From Marinobacter sp. HL-58 (lineage in GTDB: Bacteria > Pseudomonadota > Gammaproteobacteria > Pseudomonadales > Oleiphilaceae): a stretch of 64,000 nucleotides of DNA. A program made the translations under genes and the position numbers. This document shows, one piece after another, positions 25,642 to 35,173 of this stretch. Numbering within the stretch: position 1 is the stretch's first letter; each line of letters opens with the position of its first letter. The DNA lies in assembly GCF_001314605.1 (NCBI RefSeq), contig NZ_LIHP01000021.1, positions 291,844 through 355,843 on the forward strand, given 5' to 3'. Below the pieces are notes generated by a model, which was not told the origin of the DNA, did not search any database, and saw only the letters and a list, made by a program, of their open reading frames with translations.

Positions 25642-26997
25642 ATGAGCCGTTTTCTGGTTCCCTTTGCCGTGTTGTTGGAGCTTGTGGCGTTATGCATCGA
25701 CGAGCCCCGGCTCAGTGCGCTGGCCGGTGCGCTGTTTCTGGGTTACTTTCTGGCAGCCATGGGTTCACTTCAGCTCTATTCACGATGCCTTTTGCTGATC
25801 TGCATCGCGGTGATTGCCGGCCTGGCGCTGGGGGGTGAACTGGGCACCGACGAACTGATGCGTGCGGCATCCAATGGCGCTTTCTACGCCACCTTTCTGG
25901 GCAGCCTGGGGATGATGCAGTGCCTGGTGCGACGGCTGGAAGTGTTGCAGCGTATCCACGACGTGCTGTTGGGTGGCCGCGTTGCGTTGTTGTACCCGAA
26001 GTACGCGGTGGTCAGTTGTGGTATTGCCTCGGTGCTGAGCTTCGGAGTGATGAACCTGCTTTGTGGCACCCTGGCCGATACCCTGAAAGAGCGGGGCATT
26101 ACCGGTGCTTCGCGCCTGCGCTGGCTGCGCAGCGTACTGATCAGCACCCTGCGGGGATTCGCGCTGGTGCCGCTGGTGGCGCCGACCAGCGTGGCGGTGG
26201 CCATCATCACCCGGGAAGTGCCGAGCCTGAGCTGGTCCGGGCTGCTGCCTTACGGTATCGGCAGTGCCGTGATACTGATACTGGTGGGCTGGTTTCTTGA
26301 ACATAAGCGCTTTCGCCTGGTGAGTAGCGAGCGCAAGCCCCTGGAACAGTGGCCGAGGGGAAGTTTCCTGCTGGCCCTGCTGGTCACGGTGATTTTCGTG
26401 TCCATGGCGATGCTGGTGCAGTTGTTCGGCTTCAAGGTATCGGTGGCGGCCATGCTCACCGTGCCGGTGGTCACCTTCCTTTATATGTGGGCGCACGACC
26501 GCTCATTGCCGGCAGTGGGGCGGGAGTCGGTAGACAATATGCTGGGCATGAGCAACGAGATGGCCATCTTCGCGGGTTCCGCGGGCCTTGGGGTGGCACT
26601 GGTGGCGGTGATCCCGGCAAATGCCCTGGCCGGCCTGGCGTCCGGGGAGTTGGGTGTGTTTCTGTTGGCAGCTGGTGGGTTGCTGATGATGCCGATGCTC
26701 TCGGCTATTGGAATCATTCCTATTACCGTACTGAGCGTTCAGGCCGGATTGATGCCGCAACTGGTAGCGGAAGGTGTGGACCCACTGCCCATCGCCGTGG
26801 CGCTGGTGATCGGCTTTTCGCTGGCAATGATGCTGTCGCCGTTCGGCCCCGCGGTAATGCTGCTGTCACGGTTCGGGCAGGTGTCGCGCTGGGTGGTGGC
26901 GTTCGGTTGGAACGGGCTGTTCGTGCTGCTCGCAATCCCGCTCTTGCTGCTGATGCTGTGGGGTCTGTTTGGAGCGGTGCCGGCCACGGGGGGGTGA
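25642..26997 (+). CDS. Polytopic membrane permease, family not recognised
   Basis: I do not recognise the family with confidence. The 451-residue protein has about 11-12 hydrophobic helices, starting directly after MSRFLVPF. Two halves are visible: helices up to ~245, a short charged cytoplasmic loop (EHKRFRLVSSERKPLEQWPR), then a second set with AMMLSPFGPAVMLLSRFG near the end. The two-half plan with a helix break resembles the ion-transporter superfamily (ArsB, DctM, CitM types). I chose the ATG at 25642; a GTG at 25600 extends it by 14 residues. It is divergent from the thiolase operon behind a putative IclR operator, so it may carry a pathway substrate or product. Confidence 0.7.
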   Translation: MSRFLVPFAVLLELVALCIDEPRLSALAGALFLGYFLAAMGSLQLYSRCLLLICIAVIAGLALGGELGTDELMRAASNGAFYATFLGSLGMMQCLVRRLEVLQRIHDVLLGGRVALLYPKYAVVSCGIASVLSFGVMNLLCGTLADTLKERGITGASRLRWLRSVLISTLRGFALVPLVAPTSVAVAIITREVPSLSWSGLLPYGIGSAVILILVGWFLEHKRFRLVSSERKPLEQWPRGSFLLALLVTVIFVSMAMLVQLFGFKVSVAAMLTVPVVTFLYMWAHDRSLPAVGRESVDNMLGMSNEMAIFAGSAGLGVALVAVIPANALAGLASGELGVFLLAAGGLLMMPMLSAIGIIPITVLSVQAGLMPQLVAEGVDPLPIAVALVIGFSLAMMLSPFGPAVMLLSRFGQVSRWVVAFGWNGLFVLLAIPLLLLMLWGLFGAVPATGG

Positions 26998-27021
26998 AAA
27001 TGACCGGCACCTGGGGAATTC

Positions 27022-27951
27022 TCAGTAGCCCCGGCCCGTGTCCACGATACCGGTAATGGGTTGCCCGTTGTGGTGCGCACGGATCTTGCCGGTGATCTGT
27101 TCGAGGGTCGCATCCCGCAGTGTGCGCGCGGAAATGTGGGGAGTGATGGTAATTTCCGGGCGCTGCCAGAAAGGATGGTCGGCAGGCAGAGGCTCCTGGC
27201 GGAATACGTCCAGTGACGCCCGTGCCACGTGGCCGTCGTCAATGGCCCTGAGCAGGTCCTCATCCACCAGGTGTTCGCCCCGCCCCACGTTGATCACCAC
27301 CGCGCCAGGCATAAGCTGGCTCAGGTGCTGATGATTGAGGATGTCACGGGTTTCATCGGTCAGTGGCAGGGTGTTCACCAGCACGCGGGTTGCACCCAGG
27401 AATTCCTGCAGCTGGTTTGCTCCGGCGTAGGTCGTCACCCTGTCGAGCGAGTGTTCGCTGCGCGCCCAGCCACTGACCCGGTAATCCAGGTCCGCCAGTG
27501 TACGGGCCACCCGCTTGCCAATATGGCCCAGGCCCATGACACCGACAGGCCACTCACTGCGCTTGATCGGCCGGTGGATTTTCCAGACGCCTTCCCGCTG
27601 CTGCTCCCGGTAGGTTTCCATGCCGCGGCTGGCTTCCACCAACTGGTGCAGCACGTATTCCGCCATCTGGACCGACATGCCCGCATCCTCCAGCCGCACC
27701 ACCGGCAGGTGCGGAGGCAGATTGGGCACTGCCAGCAGGCCATCGATTCCGGCGCCCAGGTTGAATACGGCTTTCAGGTTGGTTTCGCGCTCGAACAGCT
27801 TTTCCGGGGGCTGCCAGACAATGGCGTAATCCGCGCCCACCGCGGGACCATCCGGGTCCCAGACGTGTACTTCGGCTTCCGGAAGCAGGGCCTTTATGGG
27901 TACCGTCCAGCGCTCCGGCTTGGGGTCTCCGGCAACAAAAAGAACTTTCAT
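27022..27951 (-). CDS. ghrA: GhrA-type glyoxylate/hydroxypyruvate reductase (D-2-hydroxyacid dehydrogenase)
   Basis: This 309-residue cytoplasmic enzyme reduces 2-oxo acids such as glyoxylate or hydroxypyruvate with NAD(P)H. It has VGVMGLGHIGKRVARTL (cofactor loop, ~137), NTLPLTDET, INVGRGEHLVDEDLL with the substrate arginine, the catalytic glutamate in LDVFRQEPLP and histidine in TPHISA. These features are those of the GhrA subfamily. GGGAGA is 4-5 bases before the ATG. It is convergent with the permease (24-bp gap) and divergent from iclR, and shares an IclR-type operator region with it, so it may work on an alpha-keto acid made by the pathway. Confidence 0.9.
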   Translation of the reverse strand: MKVLFVAGDPKPERWTVPIKALLPEAEVHVWDPDGPAVGADYAIVWQPPEKLFERETNLKAVFNLGAGIDGLLAVPNLPPHLPVVRLEDAGMSVQMAEYVLHQLVEASRGMETYREQQREGVWKIHRPIKRSEWPVGVMGLGHIGKRVARTLADLDYRVSGWARSEHSLDRVTTYAGANQLQEFLGATRVLVNTLPLTDETRDILNHQHLSQLMPGAVVINVGRGEHLVDEDLLRAIDDGHVARASLDVFRQEPLPADHPFWQRPEITITPHISARTLRDATLEQITGKIRAHHNGQPITGIVDTGRGY

Positions 27952-27995
27952 ATGTTCTCCCGGGATCGTAAGGTGAATAGAATTTCTTTATAATG

Positions 27996-28010
27996 TTTCG
28001 CTTTGCAGAA
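27996..28010. promoter_or_regulatory. Putative IclR-type operator between ghrA and iclR
   Basis: TTTCGC-TTT-GCAGAA, 45 bases upstream of ghrA and ~245 bases upstream of the divergent iclR, is nearly identical to the site before dctP. Location beside the regulator gene is the usual pattern for an IclR-family local regulon. The rest of 27952-28254 holds no gene; it is AT-rich near ghrA and contains promoters only. Confidence 0.6.
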
Positions 28011-28254
28011 TAGTATACCGAAATAGATTCGTAAACCCGGTCTGGAGTGCCGAAAATAAAGGTCAGAAGTGAAACTTGAGGAAAGTCTGTTTTACGTTTG
28101 GCATGACTTTTGATTCTTTTCAGCACACTTTGTGGTACTTGGCGGTTGCAGCCATTAAAATAGCTCAAATTTTCTTCTATCTGACCAAGTTCCCGACGCT
28201 GCTCCAGCACCCAGGGCCTACCGGATCAGTCAATGCAGTTGGAGGCGCCCGACG

Positions 28255-29079
28255 ATGAACAAAGCACCATTCACTACACCGGAGCTGTTGGCGGCTTCCG
28301 GTGATGGCGAACCGGTAAAGCCGGAGAAAGACCGCAAGTTTGTGGAGGCACTTTCCCGTGGTCTCGACGTGCTCCGCGCCTTCAGCCAGGGTTCGGTCAT
28401 CCTGGGTAACCAGGATATCGCGCGGCTGACCGGCCTGCCGAAACCGACTGTTTCACGGATGACCTACACCCTGACCAAGCTGGGTTATCTGAGCTACAAC
28501 CCGCAGCTGGAAAAGTACCAGCTCAGTTCCGGTGTACTGGCACTGGGTTACGCCTATGTTTCCAACCTCAAGGTGCGCCAGCTGGCCAGGCCGTACATGG
28601 ACGAGTTCGCGCGCCAGACCAACATGTCCGTGGGGCTGACCTGCCGCGACCGGTTGCACATGATCTATGTGGAAAACCGGCTGCCGCCGGAGGCGTCCCT
28701 GTTGCGAATGGACATCGGCCTGAAACTGCCCATGTCCACCACCTCCGCCGGCCGTGCCTATTACTGTGCGATCTCTGAAAAGGGTCGCAAGGTGATTGAC
28801 GACGCCATGGAAGCCAAATATGGCGACGCCTGGCCGGAGAAGAAGGCCGGCCTGGAGCGGGCTATGGAAGACTATGAAAAGTATGGCTTCTGCCTGTCCC
28901 TGGGCGAGTGGGACCGCAATATCAATTCCGCCGGCGTGCCCATTCATCTGCAGGACGGTACCATTATGGCGCTCACCTGCGCTGCGCCTTCCTATCTGGT
29001 GCCGGCTGAAAAGCTGCGTGCGTCCATCGCCCACCAGCTGGCAATGCTGGCCAGTGATATAGAATCACTTGGCGTTTAA
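28255..29079 (+). CDS. IclR-family transcriptional regulator
   Basis: This 274-residue regulator has an N-terminal winged HTH (about 28-90: FVEALSRGLDVLRAF, DIARLTGLPKPTVSRMTYTL) and a C-terminal effector-binding domain (about 105-270) with TSAGRAYYCAI and a small-ligand pocket region GVPIHLQDGTIMAL. IclR proteins bind short pseudopalindromes and respond to aromatic or organic acids. It sits at the centre of the catabolic block, and four matching operator-like sites occur upstream of its neighbours. GGAGG lies 9 bases upstream of the ATG. Whether it activates or represses cannot be read from sequence. A repeat (A3) and a strong terminator follow. Confidence 0.92.
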   Translation: MNKAPFTTPELLAASGDGEPVKPEKDRKFVEALSRGLDVLRAFSQGSVILGNQDIARLTGLPKPTVSRMTYTLTKLGYLSYNPQLEKYQLSSGVLALGYAYVSNLKVRQLARPYMDEFARQTNMSVGLTCRDRLHMIYVENRLPPEASLLRMDIGLKLPMSTTSAGRAYYCAISEKGRKVIDDAMEAKYGDAWPEKKAGLERAMEDYEKYGFCLSLGEWDRNINSAGVPIHLQDGTIMALTCAAPSYLVPAEKLRASIAHQLAMLASDIESLGV

Positions 29080-29094
29080 TCTGACTCAGGAGTA

Positions 29095-29205
29095 GGGAGC
29101 CGGCGGGCAGGGCGTTCCGAAACACGCTGTAAATACGTCCCTGTACGCTCGGCTCCGCCATCCATGGCTCCGCACGGTTTCGGAACGCCCTGCCCGCCGG
29201 CTCCC
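29095..29205. repeat. Family A palindromic repeat, copy 3
   Basis: Perfect 29-bp arms (GGGAGCCGGCGGGCAGGG... and its complement) enclose a ~53-bp centre, ACGCTGTAAATACGTCCCTG then TACGCTCGGCTCCGCCATCC. It starts 16 bases after the iclR stop and ends 14 bases before the terminator. The arms share nothing obvious with copy 1 or 6. Confidence 0.9.
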
Positions 29206-29218
29206 CCGAACTTTGAAT

Positions 29219-29250
29219 AAAACCCCAGGATTCCGTCCTGGGGTTTTTTT
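29219..29250 (+). terminator. Rho-independent terminator after iclR
   Basis: AAAACCCCAGGA and TCCTGGGGTTTT pair around a short loop and are followed by TTT, giving a textbook hairpin plus T-run about 140 bases after the iclR stop and before the fadB-like promoter. Confidence 0.9.
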
Positions 29251-29311
29251 ATATGCCCAATTTAATTCAAGGTTGAAACCTGCCGTAAACTTGTATTAAA
29301 TCGTTCCTATG

Positions 29312-29326
29312 TTTCGCTTGTTAAAA
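29312..29326. promoter_or_regulatory. Weak IclR-type half-site before the fadB-like gene
   Basis: TTTCGC-TTG-TTAAAA keeps the left half of the operator found at 10208, 25542 and 27996, but not the right half. It is 30 bases upstream of the fadB-like start. It may be a lower-affinity site or chance. Confidence 0.3.
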
Positions 29327-29355
29327 CTCCATTCCATAGAAGGCCAGGAGAAATT

Positions 29356-31449
29356 ATGTCTGACGTCGTAACTTACAACCGGGAAGGCTCCATTGGCGTA
29401 ATCACCGTGAACTACCCGCCGGTGAACGCCCTCAGCCACGGGGTTCGTTCCGGCCTGGTGGCTGCGCTGGAGCAGGGCCAGAAAGACGCTGACGCCAAGG
29501 TGCTGTTATTGGTGTGCGAAGGCCGCACCTTTATCGCCGGCGCCGATATCCGCGAGTTCGGCAAACCGATGCAGGAGCCAGGGCTGGCTGCAATGATCGA
29601 GCAGTTCGAGAACAGTAACAAACCGATTGTTGCCGCAATCCACGGTACCGCCCTGGGTGGTGGCCTGGAAACGGCACTGGGCTGTCATTACCGGGTCGCC
29701 GTGAGCAGTGCCAAAGTCGGCCTGCCGGAAGTAAAGCTGGGCCTGTTGCCCGGTGCGGGCGGCACCCAGCGCCTGCCGCGGCTGACCGGCGCCCGCAAAG
29801 CGCTGGAGATGATTACCACCGGCGAGTTTGTCAACGCCAGGGATGCCCTGGACCTGGGTATTGTCGATGCGGTTGAAGATGGCACCGATATCAGGGGCGT
29901 GGGCCTTGCCTATGCGCAAAAAATTGCCGATGAGAACAAACCGGTTCGCCGGGTCCGTGACCTGACAGACAGGATCGAAGCCGATAAGGGCAGCGATGTG
30001 TTCGGGGAGTTCCGAGCCAACCTGGAGAAGAAGGCCCGTGGCCTGTTCTCACCCTTCAAGTGTGTGGACGCCGTGGAAGCGGCCTTTAACCTGCCGTTTG
30101 AGGAAGGGATGAAGCGTGAGCGGGAACTGTTCACCGAGTGCATGGAGTCTCCGCAGCGTGCCGGCCTGATCCACGCATTCTTTGCCGAGCGTGAAGTCTC
30201 GAAAGTAAAAGGCCTGCCCAAGGACACGCCGGTCCGTGAGATCAAAAAGGTGGGTGTGATCGGAGCCGGCACCATGGGCGGCGGCATTGCCATGAACTTC
30301 GCCAACGCCGGCATTCCGGTCACCATCGCGGAAGTAAAACAGGACGCGCTGGACAAGGGCCTGGCGGTCATTCGCAGAAACTACGAGAACACCGCGAAAA
30401 AAGGCCGTATCACCCAGGCGCAGGTTGAAGAGCGAATGAGCCTGATCAGCGGCACCCTGACCTATGATGATTTCAGTGACGTGGACCTGGTGATCGAGGC
30501 GGTGTTTGAAAGCATGGACCTGAAGAAGAAGATCTTCGGCCAGCTGGACCAGACCTGCAAGCCAGGCGCAATCCTGGCGTCCAACACCTCCACCCTGAGC
30601 ATTGATGAGATTGCCGCCTCCACCGAACGCCCCCAGGACGTGATCGGCCTGCATTTCTTCAGCCCGGCCAACGTGATGAAGCTGCTGGAGATTGTTCGTG
30701 GCGAAAAAACATCCGACGAGGTGAAAGCCACGGCCATGGACCTGGCGAAGAGGATCAACAAGGTCGGCGTGATGGTGGGCAACTGCTACGGCTTTGTCGG
30801 CAATCGCATGCTGCACAAGCGCGGTGCCGAGGCCATGGCACTGGTCAACGAGGGCGCAAGCCCCCAGCAGGTGGACAAGGTGCTGACGGACCTGGGCTTC
30901 CCCATGGGGCAGTTTGCCATGTCGGATCTGGCGGGTATCGATATCGGCTACAGCATCCGCCAGGAACGCCGCAAGGCCGGTGAAGATGTGCCGGCAACCT
31001 GGATGGACAAGCTGGCGGAGCAGGGTCGCCTCGGGCAGAAGACCCGGGCGGGCGTTTACAAGTACGAGGAAGGTAACCGCAAGCCGATCCCTGACCCGGA
31101 GGTGGACCGTATTATTGCCGAGTTCCGCCAGGAGCAGGGCATTACGCCCCGCGAGGTGACCGATCAGGAGATCCTGGAGCGGTGCATGTATGTGATGGTT
31201 AATGAGGGCGCGAAGATCCTGGAAGAGGGCATTGCCGATCGTTCCCTGGATATCGACATCACCTGGATCTACGGCTATGGCTTCCCGGCCTATCGGGGTG
31301 GCCCGATGTTCTGGGCGGACCAGATTGGCCTGGACGTCATTCTTGGCACTGTTGAGCAGTTCTACGATGACCTGGGGGGCGAGCAGTGGAAGCCGGCGGG
31401 GTTGTTGCAGGAACTGGTCAGCGAGGGGCGCAAGTTCGGGGATCTCTGA
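29356..31449 (+). CDS. Bifunctional enoyl-CoA hydratase / 3-hydroxyacyl-CoA dehydrogenase
   Basis: This 697-residue protein fuses two beta-oxidation steps. The N-terminal crotonase domain (about 1-190) has TFIAGADIREF and GTALGGGLETALG for the oxyanion hole, and LPEVKLGLLPGAGGTQRLPR. After a linker (to ~290), the 3-hydroxyacyl-CoA dehydrogenase part has VGVIGAGTMGGGIAMNFANA (NAD loop, ~298), SNTSTLSIDEIA and HFFSPANVMKLLEIV with the catalytic histidine. The length is close to FadB/FadJ and peroxisomal multifunctional enzyme 1. AGGAG is 5 bases before the ATG. It begins a rightward operon with a thiolase, an acyl-CoA dehydrogenase and alcohol/aldehyde dehydrogenases. Confidence 0.93.
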   Translation: MSDVVTYNREGSIGVITVNYPPVNALSHGVRSGLVAALEQGQKDADAKVLLLVCEGRTFIAGADIREFGKPMQEPGLAAMIEQFENSNKPIVAAIHGTALGGGLETALGCHYRVAVSSAKVGLPEVKLGLLPGAGGTQRLPRLTGARKALEMITTGEFVNARDALDLGIVDAVEDGTDIRGVGLAYAQKIADENKPVRRVRDLTDRIEADKGSDVFGEFRANLEKKARGLFSPFKCVDAVEAAFNLPFEEGMKRERELFTECMESPQRAGLIHAFFAEREVSKVKGLPKDTPVREIKKVGVIGAGTMGGGIAMNFANAGIPVTIAEVKQDALDKGLAVIRRNYENTAKKGRITQAQVEERMSLISGTLTYDDFSDVDLVIEAVFESMDLKKKIFGQLDQTCKPGAILASNTSTLSIDEIAASTERPQDVIGLHFFSPANVMKLLEIVRGEKTSDEVKATAMDLAKRINKVGVMVGNCYGFVGNRMLHKRGAEAMALVNEGASPQQVDKVLTDLGFPMGQFAMSDLAGIDIGYSIRQERRKAGEDVPATWMDKLAEQGRLGQKTRAGVYKYEEGNRKPIPDPEVDRIIAEFRQEQGITPREVTDQEILERCMYVMVNEGAKILEEGIADRSLDIDITWIYGYGFPAYRGGPMFWADQIGLDVILGTVEQFYDDLGGEQWKPAGLLQELVSEGRKFGDL

Positions 31450-31495
31450 TTTTCGACCTTTGGGGGCTGGTCCCGGGGTTTGATCCCCTGGACCC

Positions 31496-31583
31496 GTAGG
31501 TCGGATTAGGCGAAGCCGTAATCCGACAACGCCGTCGAAACCCTCAACTCTGTGTCGGATTACGCTTCGCTAATCCGACCTAC
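31496..31583. repeat. Family C repeat pair, copy 1
   Basis: GTAGGTCGGATTAG..TAATCCGAC (31496-31527) and its reverse copy (31554-31583) flank a 26-base spacer. Each unit is itself a palindrome around CGAAGC. It fills the gap between the fadB-like gene and the thiolase. Similar units are well known in intergenic DNA of many gammaproteobacteria. Confidence 0.9.
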
Positions 31584-31603
31584 TGTTTACGAAGGAAATT
31601 GTT

Positions 31604-32788
31604 ATGTCTGACGCCGTTATTGTCTCCACCGCCCGCACCGGCCTGGGTAAATCCTACCGGGGTGCCCTGAACAACACACACTCTGTGGACCTTGCCGGTC
31701 ATGTGATCCAGCACGCGGTGCAGCGTGCGGGTATTGATCCGTCCATCGTGGAAGACGTCATCCTCGGTGCCACGTTCCACGAAGGCGCCCAGGGCAAGAA
31801 CATCGCCCGGCTGGCGGCGATTCGTGCCGGTTTGCCGGTGACGACCGCGGGCCTTTCCATCAACCGTTTCTGCAGTTCCGGCCTCCAGTCCATCGCCATT
31901 GCCTCCCAGCGGGTGGTGTCGGAGAAGGTGCCGGTGATGGTGGCCGGTGGGGTTGAATCCATTTCCATGGTTCAGAACGAAAAGCTCAACAGCTTCCACG
32001 CCACCAATGACTGGCTGATGAAGAACAAGCCCGAGCTGTATCTGGCGATGATCGAGACCGCCGATATTGTGGCCCAGCGTTATGGCATCAGCCGAGAAGC
32101 CCAGGATGAGTACGCACTGATTTCCCAGCAGCGCACGGCGGCGGCCCAGGAAGCCGGTAAGTTCGACGATGAGATTGTCCCTATCGACGCCACCATGATG
32201 GTGAAGGACAAGGAAACCGGCGACATCAGCTACAAGGACGTCACCCTGACCCGCGACGAGTGCAACCGCCCCAACACCACGCTGGAAGGTCTGCAGAGCC
32301 TGAATCCGGTGCGGGGCGACAATCAGTTCGTCACCGCCGGCAATGCCTCCCAGCTGTCTGACGGCGCGTCCGTGTGCACGGTGATGAACAGCACCTACGC
32401 CGAGAAGAACAACATTGAACCCATGGGTATCTTCCGGGGCTTCGCCGTCGCTGGCTGCGAGCCGGACGAGATGGGCATCGGCCCGGTTTTCGCCATCCCG
32501 CGCCTGCTGGAGCGTAATGGCCTGACGATGGATGACATCGACCTGTGGGAACTGAACGAGGCCTTTGCATCCCAGGTAGTCTACTGCCGCGACCGTCTGG
32601 GCATCCCCATGGAGAAACTGAACGTTAACGGCGGTTCCATCTCCATCGGCCACCCCTACGGTGTCACCGGCTCACGCCTGACGGGACACACTCTGATTGA
32701 AGGCAAACGCCGTGGCGCAAAGTATGTGGTTGTAACCATGTGCATCGGTGGTGGCCAGGGGGCAGCAGGCCTGTTTGAAGTGGTTTAA
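31604..32788 (+). CDS. Acetyl-CoA C-acyltransferase (thiolase)
   Basis: This 394-residue thiolase carries the nucleophilic cysteine in NRFCSSGLQSIAI (~90), NEAFASQVVYCRDRLG, GHPYGVTGSRL with the catalytic histidine, and the second cysteine in VTMCIGGGQGAAGLF. It performs the final cleavage of a 3-oxoacyl-CoA to acetyl-CoA (or propionyl-CoA) and a shortened acyl-CoA. It differs clearly from the PcaF-like thiolase at 24239, so the cluster has two thiolytic activities. AAGGA lies 7 bases before the ATG. It follows the fadB-like gene in the same operon despite the repeat in between. Confidence 0.93.
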   Translation: MSDAVIVSTARTGLGKSYRGALNNTHSVDLAGHVIQHAVQRAGIDPSIVEDVILGATFHEGAQGKNIARLAAIRAGLPVTTAGLSINRFCSSGLQSIAIASQRVVSEKVPVMVAGGVESISMVQNEKLNSFHATNDWLMKNKPELYLAMIETADIVAQRYGISREAQDEYALISQQRTAAAQEAGKFDDEIVPIDATMMVKDKETGDISYKDVTLTRDECNRPNTTLEGLQSLNPVRGDNQFVTAGNASQLSDGASVCTVMNSTYAEKNNIEPMGIFRGFAVAGCEPDEMGIGPVFAIPRLLERNGLTMDDIDLWELNEAFASQVVYCRDRLGIPMEKLNVNGGSISIGHPYGVTGSRLTGHTLIEGKRRGAKYVVVTMCIGGGQGAAGLFEVV

Positions 32789-32796
32789 CTCCTCCT

Positions 32797-32861
32797 GTAG
32801 GTCGGATTAGGCGTAGCCGTAATCCGACTGTCGGGTTACGCCGTTGGCTAACCCGACCTAC
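32797..32861. repeat. Family C repeat pair, copy 2
   Basis: A forward GTAGGTCGGATTAG unit is followed immediately by a diverged reverse unit (GTCGGGTTACGCC...CCGACCTAC), starting 8 bases after the thiolase stop. Confidence 0.85.
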
Positions 32862-32907
32862 CACTGTTTGAGGTGGTTTAAGGCTGATATAACTGTGCAG
32901 TCGGGCC

Positions 32908-33002
32908 GGTCCTGGGGTGGGGGTGCCTTTTCTGACGGGACAAAGGTGTCTGAGCGAAGCGAGTTCTTTTCCCATAAGAAAAGGCACCCCCACCCCAGGG
33001 CC
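32908..33002. repeat. Family B palindromic repeat, copy 2
   Basis: Arms of 24 bases (GGTCCTGGGGTGGGGGTGCC + TTTT) pair with one T-G wobble around a centre with CTGAGCGAAGCGAGTTCTTT. It lies 46 bases after the family C pair and just upstream of the acyl-CoA dehydrogenase start. Confidence 0.88.
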
Positions 33003-33055
33003 AGGCTCCCACCCAGCAGGCTACCGTGTTCATTCATGCCGAGAGTAACGAGGCC

Positions 33056-34858
<1,803 letters not shown>

Positions 34859-34872
34859 TTGAGGCTCCGGTT

Positions 34873-34958
34873 GTCGGATTACGCTTCGCTAATCCGACCT
34901 ACGCTCATGGTTGCGGCATTGATTATGTAGGTCGGATTAGGCGAAGCCGTAATCCGAC
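34873..34958. repeat. Family C repeat pair, copy 3
   Basis: Two units in opposite orientation (34873-34902 reverse, 34927-34958 forward) separated by 24 bases, 15 bases after the dehydrogenase stop. The gap 34859-35173 (315 bases) contains this pair and family A copy 4 and no gene. Confidence 0.9.
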
Positions 34959-35018
34959 GCCCAGATTTACCAATCGAAATCATCCGGGGCGCCGGACGGC
35001 AAACACCGATGCCTGAAA

Positions 35019-35127
35019 GGCAGGGCCGGGGAGCTTCTCTGAAAACCGTGCATTGCCATGGATGGCAATGCCGAGCCCCCAGGGATGGGTTCACGGCGTG
35101 TTTTCGGAGAAGCTCCCTGGCTCTGCC
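35019..35127. repeat. Family A palindromic repeat, copy 4
   Basis: Arms of 28 bases, beginning GGCAGGGCCGGGGAGCTTCT and ending AAGCTCCCTGGCTCTGCC, pair at 25 positions; the three differences are all G-T pairs on the plus strand. The centre is diverged and reversed (CCAGGGATGGGTTCACGGCG near its end). Confidence 0.85.
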
Positions 35128-35173
35128 GGACCACCGGACATGCAGTCTTAAAAAAACAGGGGAGTAAACAACA

